From positions 1-6,186 of the forward strand of contig JAIFMT010000013.1 in the NCBI GenBank assembly GCA_020048295.1: a stretch of 6,186 nt of DNA, given 5' to 3'. The stretch is from Rhodoferax sp. Lineage in GTDB: Bacteria > Pseudomonadota > Gammaproteobacteria > Burkholderiales > Burkholderiaceae. A model generated the notes under the pieces. That model had not been told where the DNA came from. It ran no database searches and saw only the letters and a list, made by a program, of their open reading frames with translations. This document shows, piece by piece, positions 1 through 4,235 of this stretch. Position numbers and translations under genes: made by a program. How positions within the stretch are numbered: the stretch's first letter is position 1; each line of letters starts with the position of its first letter.

Positions 1-27
1 GCTGGCCGGCCCCTGCAATACCAATAA
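1..27 (+). CDS. possible 3' end of an upstream gene (tentative)
   Basis: Reading from base 1, frame 1 gives AGRPLQYQ and then a TAA stop at 25-27. The stop lies 15 bases before a strong hairpin terminator on the same strand, which is where the end of a + strand gene would be expected. Eight residues are too few to identify a family. Frame 2 stays open through the terminator to 136, so frame 1 is chosen only because of its position relative to the hairpin. The stretch could equally be untranslated sequence. Confidence 0.25.
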   Translation, partial: AGRPLQYQ

Positions 28-42
28 TCGGCCCGATTTTTC

Positions 43-98
43 AAACGCCCTGGACGCGACAAATAGTCGCGTCCAGGGCGTTTCTGTTTCTGGCTTTT
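43..98 (+). terminator. intrinsic terminator with a perfect 18-bp stem
   Basis: Bases 43-60 and 66-83 are perfect reverse complements (18 of 18) separated by the 5-base loop AAATA. The stem is GC-rich and closes with AAA/TTT at its base. It is followed on the + strand by an interrupted T-rich tract (TTTCTGTTTCTGGCTTTT, 81-98). This is the classic form of a Rho-independent terminator for a + strand gene entering from the left. On the minus strand the bases after the stem are GAAAAATCGG, which is not a U tract, so efficient termination in that direction is less likely. The hairpin also separates the upstream gene from the transporter that starts at about 137. Confidence 0.85.
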
Positions 99-136
99 CG
101 CCATTTGTCAGCCAGAATGGCATGACATCAACCTGA

Positions 137-1102
137 TTGACCGTTTTGAACAGTCCCGTATTTTCTTCATTGCTGCCCGTGGTGTTGCTGATAGCTATTG
201 GATTTATAGCTGGTCGCGCAGGCTGGATAAGGGCTGAGGCAACAAAAGACTTGTCAAACCTGGTTTTTTTGGTGCTGACACCAGCGCTGCTGTTTCGTGC
301 CATGAGTGCCGTTCATCTGGAACAGCTCAACTTCAAACCGGTGGCACTGTATTTTGTGGCGATTGGGCTGTTGTACGCGGCGGTGTTTGTCGCGCAGGGG
401 CGCAGCACCCGGGCTGCCGTGCTGGCGCTGGCTGCCACCTTCAGCAACACGGTGATGATCGGCATTCCGCTGGTGGGCCTGGCTTACGGTCAGGCCGCTC
501 TGGTGATGCTGTTCACGCTGATTTCGGTGCACGCGCTGGTGCTGCTGACCGCTGCCACCATTGCGCTGGAAATCACCGAAATCCACCATTTGGCCGCCCT
601 GGGCGCGGCCGACGGGCAGGCACCGCGCCATGTCATGCGTACCGTGTTGACTGCCATCAAAAACGGCATCATTCACCCCGTGCCCTTGCCAATCATCGTC
701 GGCTTGATCTTTGCGCAGACGGGTCTGGTGCTGCCCGAGGTGATCGACCGGCCACTGCAATTGCTGGGTAATGCGTTTGGGCCGGTGGCGCTGCTGCTGG
801 TGGGGGCGACGCTGACGCAGGTGCGGGTGGGCTCACATTGGCGCGGCGCGCTGGGCATCAGCTTGCTCAAAAACATGGCTTTGCCGGCGCTGGTGGCAGC
901 CGTGTGCTGGCTGGCGGGCTTGCGCGGGCTGGAATGGCAGGTGATGGTGGTGGCCGCGTCGTTGCCGATGGGGGCCAATGTATTCCTGTTTGCCCAGCGT
1001 TACCAGGTGGCGCAAGACCTGGTGACGGCCAGCCTGGCGGTATCCACCGTGCTGGGCTTGCTGAGTGTCTCCTTGGTGATGGCGCTGCTGAGTCTGATCT
1101 AG
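137..1102 (+). CDS. AEC family (auxin efflux carrier-like) transporter
   Basis: A polytopic inner-membrane protein of 321 aa, within the usual 300-330 range of bacterial AEC permeases. These are secondary transporters of the bile/arsenite/riboflavin transporter superfamily, and characterised members move malonate, malate or other small organic acids. About ten hydrophobic segments are visible, near residues 8-27, 38-56, 68-86, 94-116, 119-143, 178-194, 209-227, 238-260, 265-285 and 298-320. They form two halves around a polar loop at about 145-177. Family-like signatures are GxxxGRAGWI (22-31), LTPALLF (47-53), NTVMIGIPL (104-112) and the second-half segment with LPMGANVFLFA (276-286). The substrate cannot be read from sequence. 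The start is uncertain: there is no ATG, so TTG at 137 or TTG at 146 (giving MNSPVF) must be used, and neither has a clear Shine-Dalgarno. An in-frame ATG at 122 is cut off by TGA at 134-136. Three ATA codons and one AGG cluster at codons 19-32. The gene converges on pdxH with a 20-bp gap. Confidence 0.88.
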   Translation: MTVLNSPVFSSLLPVVLLIAIGFIAGRAGWIRAEATKDLSNLVFLVLTPALLFRAMSAVHLEQLNFKPVALYFVAIGLLYAAVFVAQGRSTRAAVLALAATFSNTVMIGIPLVGLAYGQAALVMLFTLISVHALVLLTAATIALEITEIHHLAALGAADGQAPRHVMRTVLTAIKNGIIHPVPLPIIVGLIFAQTGLVLPEVIDRPLQLLGNAFGPVALLLVGATLTQVRVGSHWRGALGISLLKNMALPALVAAVCWLAGLRGLEWQVMVVAASLPMGANVFLFAQRYQVAQDLVTASLAVSTVLGLLSVSLVMALLSLI

Positions 1103-1122
1103 CGCTGCCCAGCGCCAATGGC

Positions 1123-1776
1123 CTACGGCGCGAGCCGCTCGCGCAGCCACTCTGCAGCTGCGCCCTTGCTCGCGGAGGTCAGGCGGTAGCGCAGCCGGTC
1201 ATGCAGGCGGCTTTTGCGCCCCTGCCAGAATTCCCACTGATCTGGTTTTAGCCGATAGCCACCCCAGTGCGGTGGGCGCGGCGGGTTGAGCAAAAACTGT
1301 GCCCCATAACGTGCCGCGTTGGCAACCAGCACGCCGCGCCCGCTGATCACCTGGCTTTGCGGGCTGGCCCACGCGCCAATGCGTGAGTCCAATGGGCGAC
1401 TGCGAAAGTAGGTATCGCTTTCCTCGTCGCTGACGCGTTCGACCAAGCCCTCGATGCGCACCACGCGCTCGAGTTCGACCCAGTGAAACTGCAGCGCAGC
1501 ATACGGGTTGCCGGCAATCTCGTGACCCTTGCGCGACTCAAAATTTGAGTACCAGACGATGCCGCGTGCATCAAATCCCTTGATCAGCACCACCCGCGTG
1601 CTCGGGCGCAGGTTGTTGGCCACTGTGGCCAGCGTCATGGCGTTGGGTTCGGGCACTTCTGACGCAATGGCTTCGTTGAACCACTGCTCAAATTGCTTGA
1701 GTGGGTCGGCGTGCGAGGCACTTTCATTGAGTTCGGCACGTTCGTAACTTTTTCGGAGGTCGGCAAGTTCAGTCAT
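1123..1776 (-). CDS. pdxH: pyridoxamine 5'-phosphate oxidase
   Basis: A cytosolic FMN enzyme that oxidises pyridoxine or pyridoxamine 5'-phosphate to pyridoxal 5'-phosphate, the last step of vitamin B6 synthesis and salvage. From ATG at 1776 the product is 217 aa, against 218 in E. coli. Matches to the E. coli protein: FMN-binding RVVLIK (61-66) and YSNFESRKG (76-84); [10 protein letters not shown] (97-106); the substrate-phosphate segment [11 protein letters not shown] (126-136); and [16 protein letters not shown] (171-186), followed by RLHDR (190-194), which holds the conserved Arg and His of the active site. The C-terminus RLAP equals that of E. coli. The E. coli Gln in LERQV is Val here (LERVV); I believe this is common in Burkholderiales but could not check. 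An in-frame ATG at 1797 would add MPLYTAA. I prefer 1776 because [12 protein letters not shown] matches the family N-terminus and a TATACT box lies just upstream. The gene is single, convergent with the transporter and divergent from the cyclase. Confidence 0.96.
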   Translation of the reverse strand: MTELADLRKSYERAELNESASHADPLKQFEQWFNEAIASEVPEPNAMTLATVANNLRPSTRVVLIKGFDARGIVWYSNFESRKGHEIAGNPYAALQFHWVELERVVRIEGLVERVSDEESDTYFRSRPLDSRIGAWASPQSQVISGRGVLVANAARYGAQFLLNPPRPPHWGGYRLKPDQWEFWQGRKSRLHDRLRYRLTSASKGAAAEWLRERLAP

Positions 1777-1782
1777 GGCGGC

Positions 1783-1788
1783 AGTATA
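1783..1788 (-). promoter_or_regulatory. candidate -10 box of pdxH, possibly leaderless
   Basis: On the minus strand TATACT (5 of 6 to TATAAT) is followed by GCCGCC and then the pdxH ATG. Normal -10 to +1 spacing would put the transcription start on or next to the A of ATG at 1776. There is no Shine-Dalgarno in front of that ATG, which fits a leaderless message. The weak point is the -35: the hexamer 17 bases upstream is GCCATG, which does not resemble TTGACA. It could be a chance match. Confidence 0.3.
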
Positions 1789-1867
1789 AAGAGGCATTCT
1801 GGGTGCATGGCGCCAGCTGGGCCAGGGATGCTGTGGTGCGCAAGCGCGCAGGTATCGCCGATTGTTA

Positions 1868-1919
1868 TTAAATAAATAGCTATCAGCGCTTTATTCATAA
1901 GGGCTAGAAGCCAAAAAAA
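1868..1919. repeat. dispersed intergenic inverted-repeat element (Comamonadaceae type)
   Basis: An AT-rich island with the pattern ATAGCT (1876-1881), AGCGCTT (1885-1891), ATAAGGGCT (1897-1905), AGAAGCC (1906-1912), then a run of seven A. AGCGCTT and AAGGGCT (1899-1905) form an imperfect hairpin (6 of 7 pairs) around a 7-base loop. The flanking AGCT and AGCC arms can partly extend it. From memory, elements of the form tAGCT-n-AGCGCTT-n-ATAAG-GCTAGAgGC are scattered in many copies between genes in Rhodoferax, Polaromonas and Acidovorax genomes; that comparison was not run here. Its function is unknown. It lies between divergent genes, so it is unlikely to be serving as a terminator for either of them. 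A similar segment appears inside the transporter gene at 206-247. Confidence 0.6.
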
Positions 1920-1986
1920 TGCATATTCCTGGGTGAGGTACAGTCGTTCGCGAGTTCGTTTTGCGTTAACCTAGCGGCATTGCCAT

Positions 1987-1991
1987 TGAGG
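1987..1991 (+). promoter_or_regulatory. ribosome binding site that fixes the TTG start of the cyclase
   Basis: TGAGG ends 8 bases before TTG at 2000. No ATG or GTG occurs between the upstream in-frame TAA (1967-1969) and the start of the PAS domain, and the first internal Met is residue 45, inside the domain. The Shine-Dalgarno therefore supports the TTG start. Confidence 0.6.
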
Positions 1992-1999
1992 TTTTAGCG

Positions 2000-3310
2000 T
2001 TGATCCACTCCAACTTCTCCAGCCTGTTTGATTTGCTGCCGATCGGGGCTTACCGTTCGAGCCCGGCGGGTCAGCAGTTGCGCGCCAACGCCGCGCTGGT
2101 CAAGCTCAATGGCTACACCAGCGAGGCTGAGATGCTGGCAGCGGTGGGCGATATTGCCACCGAGTGGTATTGCGAACCCACTCGGCGCGCTGAATTTGCC
2201 ACTGAGCTTCACGCACACGGGCGGGTGGTGGACTTTGTGTCACAGGTCTATCGGCACAAGACGCGCGAGCGCATCTGGGTGCGCGAACATGCTCACCTGG
2301 TGCGTGATGCCCAGGGCGCTGTGCTGTACTTTGAAGGCACGGTGCAAGACATCACCGAGCAATACCAAAGCCAGCTTGACCTGCGCGCCAGCGAGGCGCG
2401 CTTTCGGGCCATGACCGAACTGTCCTCCGACTGGTATTGGGAATTGGATGCACAGTTTCGCTTTTCCCGGCTGGACATGGGACGGCGCAGCCAGAGTGTG
2501 GGGTTTGGTGACCAGGTGCTGGGCAAGACGCGGCAGGAATTGCCTTACATCGAACTGAGTGTTGCGCAATGGGCGCATTACCAGGCACTGCTGACCACCC
2601 GGCAGGTGTTTCACGACTTCGAGTTGCCAGTGCGTGATCCTCAAGGCGGCCTGACCTGGCAATCCATCAGCGGTGAGCCGATGCTGACGGCCAGCGGCAC
2701 GCTCATCGGCTACCGGGGTGTTGGCCGAGACATCAGCGCACGCAAGCGCTCGGAAGAGCTGATTCGGCAGATGGCATTTCATGACGCACTGACCGGACTG
2801 GCCAATCGCCGCTTGTTCATGGACCGCTTGCAGCAGACGCTGCTCAGCATGGCACGCAGCGGCCAGTGTGCCGTCCTGATGTACCTGGACCTGGATAAAT
2901 TCAAGTTGCTCAACGACTCGCTCGGCCACAGCCGTGGTGACCAGCTTCTGCTGCAAGTGGCGCAGCGCCTGAAAGCCTGTGTGCGAGGCATTGACACGGT
3001 GGCGCGGCTCGGCGGCGACGAGTTCACTGTGTTGCTCGAAGATGCTGGCAGCAACCACGCGCTGGCCTGCACACATGCCTGGGCCGTGGCAGAAAAAATC
3101 ATGCAAGCGCTGCAACAGCCGTTCAATTTGGGCAACGAAGAGTTGCCCGTGCTCTGGCGCAGTAGCGCCAGCCTGGGCATCACGGTGCTGGGCGACCCCA
3201 CGTGCAGCGCCGAAGACTGCCTGGGTCGGGCTGATGCGGCCATGTACCGGGCCAAAGCCGATGGCCGCAACTGCATCGCCAGCGACCCGGCTGGCCTGAG
3301 CCAGCTTTAA
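2000..3310 (+). CDS. PAS-PAS-GGDEF diguanylate cyclase
   Basis: A 436-aa protein expected to make cyclic di-GMP from two GTP. It has no signal peptide and no membrane segment, so it should be a cytosolic sensor-cyclase. Domains: PAS 1 at about 11-120, ending [13 protein letters not shown] 2 at about 130-250, starting [20 protein letters not shown] and ending [19 protein letters not shown] at about 258-430. The cyclase domain looks intact: [10 protein letters not shown] (261-270), the metal-binding strand [16 protein letters not shown] (295-310), GGDEF (338-342), and [14 protein letters not shown] (411-424). An RxxD inhibitory site (RGID, 329-332) lies exactly five residues before GGDEF, so product inhibition by c-di-GMP is expected. 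There is no EAL or HD-GYP domain. The ligands of the PAS domains are not evident; no heme or flavin signature stands out. It starts with TTG behind TGAGG. Its stop codon overlaps that of the convergent gloA gene. Confidence 0.93.
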   Translation: MIHSNFSSLFDLLPIGAYRSSPAGQQLRANAALVKLNGYTSEAEMLAAVGDIATEWYCEPTRRAEFATELHAHGRVVDFVSQVYRHKTRERIWVREHAHLVRDAQGAVLYFEGTVQDITEQYQSQLDLRASEARFRAMTELSSDWYWELDAQFRFSRLDMGRRSQSVGFGDQVLGKTRQELPYIELSVAQWAHYQALLTTRQVFHDFELPVRDPQGGLTWQSISGEPMLTASGTLIGYRGVGRDISARKRSEELIRQMAFHDALTGLANRRLFMDRLQQTLLSMARSGQCAVLMYLDLDKFKLLNDSLGHSRGDQLLLQVAQRLKACVRGIDTVARLGGDEFTVLLEDAGSNHALACTHAWAVAEKIMQALQQPFNLGNEELPVLWRSSASLGITVLGDPTCSAEDCLGRADAAMYRAKADGRNCIASDPAGLSQL

Positions 3311-3717
3311 CGCAGACCGCCGCCGGGCGCTGCGTCGCTGCGTTCGATCAGTTCGACTTTGTAGCCATCGGGGTCGGTGACAAATGCAATCACCGTGCTG
3401 CCGCCCTTGACCGGGCCAGCCTCGCGCGTGACGTTGCCACCGGCGGCGCGGATCTTGTCACAAGCGGCGGCCGCATCGGGCACGGCCAGCGCAATGTGGC
3501 CGTAGGCAGTGCCCAGCTCGTAGTGGTCAACGCCCCAGTTGTAGGTGAGTTCCAGCTCGGCGTGTTCCGGGTTGTGACCATAACCGACAAACGCCAGCGT
3601 GTATTTGTACTCGGGGTTCTCCGAGGTGCGCAGCAGCGTCATGCCCAGCACCTGGGTGTAGAAGTCAATCGCGCGTTGCAGGTTACCAACGCGCAGCATG
3701 GTGTGTAGCAGTCTCAT
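3307..3717 (-). CDS. gloA: lactoylglutathione lyase (glyoxalase I)
   Basis: Converts the hemithioacetal of methylglyoxal and glutathione to S-D-lactoylglutathione, the first step of the glyoxalase detoxification route in the cytosol. The product is 136 aa (E. coli GloA is 135) and reads almost collinearly with it: [20 protein letters not shown], then [18 protein letters not shown] (30-47), [20 protein letters not shown] (58-77), [14 protein letters not shown] (93-106) and [11 protein letters not shown] (115-125). All four metal ligands are present: His5, Glu56, His74 and Glu122. The short form without an extra loop suggests the Ni/Co-activated bacterial class rather than the Zn class (inference). 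The ATG at 3717 is preceded by ACAGGA at 3726-3731 with 8-base spacing. The gene is divergent from the cupin gene (85 bp), and its TAA shares bases with the cyclase stop. Confidence 0.97.
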   Translation of the reverse strand: MRLLHTMLRVGNLQRAIDFYTQVLGMTLLRTSENPEYKYTLAFVGYGHNPEHAELELTYNWGVDHYELGTAYGHIALAVPDAAAACDKIRAAGGNVTREAGPVKGGSTVIAFVTDPDGYKVELIERSDAAPGGGLR

Positions 3718-3802
3718 GGGGGGTGTCCTGTTGAAAAGTTACCAGGGTGGGATGGCTGATGGGTGAATAATCCGGGCCAGTTCAACCCGCCGGAATTTCA
3801 TC
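3718..3802. promoter_or_regulatory. divergent gloA/cupin control region
   Basis: This 85-bp spacer must hold signals for both gloA (leftward) and the cupin gene (rightward). It contains the gloA Shine-Dalgarno (ACAGGA on the minus strand, 3726-3731) and a weak GGA at 3792-3794, 8 bases before the cupin ATG. AATAAT at 3766-3771 on the + strand resembles a -10 box (5 of 6) and would give a leader of about 25 bases for the cupin. No good -35 is found 16-18 bases upstream of it (the sequence there is CAGGGT-like), so the promoter call is tentative. No operator palindrome is obvious. Confidence 0.35.
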
Positions 3803-4186
3803 ATGCCATTGTTTCAAAAAGTTGTTTTGTTCACGGATACCGACGGACAAGCGCGGTTTCGCCAAGAGGAACTGCTGCTCGATCACGGCACCGCGCAATC
3901 GGCACTGTCGGCGCTGCTGCCGTCTGCGGGATACCAGTTGCGCCAGAGTCCGGTGGGGTTTCGCAGCAGTTTTCATTGCACGACCGAGCCGCAATGGGTG
4001 TTTATTCTGGGCGGGCAGATGGAGATTGGCCTGCAAGATGGCAGCACAAGGGTGTTTGGCCCGGGTGAGCACTTCTACTCGGCCGACCTGCTGCCCACCG
4101 GCGCAGAGTTTGATGCGTCAGTGCATGGTCACTGGAGCCGCCAGTCGGGGCCGGACCCGCTGGTGACGCTGTTTGTGCGCGGCTGA
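3803..4186 (+). CDS. small single-domain cupin protein, function unknown
   Basis: A 127-aa protein with one cupin beta-barrel core at about 50-125 and no signal peptide or membrane segment. Cupin motif 1 is recognisable as GFRSSFHCTTEPQWVFILGG (52-71), but the usual HxH...E is reduced: His58 is kept, the second His is Thr60, and the Glu position is Gln64. Motif 2 is FGPGEHFYSADLLP (85-98) with His90. The last barrel strands hold HGHWSRQSG (108-116) and PLVTLFVRG (119-127). The family is used for many roles, including dioxygenases, isomerases and small-molecule sensors, and no substrate can be assigned. With only His58 and His90 of the typical ligands, metal binding is uncertain. The ATG at 3803 is preceded by a weak GGA. 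The gene is divergent from gloA and convergent with rhlE (49-bp gap). A role alongside gloA is possible but not shown. Confidence 0.8.
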   Translation: MPLFQKVVLFTDTDGQARFRQEELLLDHGTAQSALSALLPSAGYQLRQSPVGFRSSFHCTTEPQWVFILGGQMEIGLQDGSTRVFGPGEHFYSADLLPTGAEFDASVHGHWSRQSGPDPLVTLFVRG

Positions 4187-4235
4187 TGCCGCCTGGGCTC
4201 TGTCCAGTTGATGTCCATGCCAGTGTGCACTGCGT

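Larger units (their letters stand above)
1777..1999. other. divergent intergenic region between pdxH and the cyclase
   Basis: This 223-bp region separates the starts of two divergent genes and should hold both promoters. The left part (about 1800-1860) is GC-rich and contains short inverted repeats: the palindrome CCAGCTGG (1813-1820), and TGCGC/GCGCA around a 4-base loop (1837-1850). The middle (about 1866-1925) is abruptly AT-rich and holds the repeat-like element listed separately. The right part (1926-1999) leads into the cyclase; I see no convincing sigma-70 promoter in it. No convincing coding sequence is present. Confidence 0.6.

Noticed and set aside
1..136. Frame 2 open from base 2 to TGA at 134-136, possibly an upstream gene running to the transporter
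   Set aside because: It would read straight through the perfect terminator hairpin, and its translation (LAGPCNTNNRPDF...) shows no family-like pattern.
1102..1116. Small hairpin GCGCT / AGCGC between the transporter and pdxH
   Set aside because: The stem is only 5 bp around a 4-base loop and no U tract follows it on either strand, so it does not qualify as an intrinsic terminator.
838..1251. A + strand frame overlapping the transporter end and running into pdxH
   Set aside because: It is out of frame with the transporter, crosses the convergent junction into pdxH antisense, and has no recognisable domain.
1693..1875. A 60-codon + strand frame opposite the pdxH start, ending beside the repeat
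   Set aside because: It is mostly antisense to pdxH, has no Shine-Dalgarno, and its translation resembles no known peptide.
2240..3115. A 291-codon open frame on the minus strand opposite the cyclase gene
   Set aside because: It lies wholly antisense to a well-supported PAS-PAS-GGDEF gene with intact motifs. Its translation is rich in His, Gln and Ala with no domain pattern, as expected from the complement of GC-rich coding sequence.
4221..4232. Inverted repeat CAGTG / CACTG between the cupin and rhlE stops
   Set aside because: The stem is 5 bp with a 2-base loop and no T-rich tail, too weak to call a terminator for either convergent gene.
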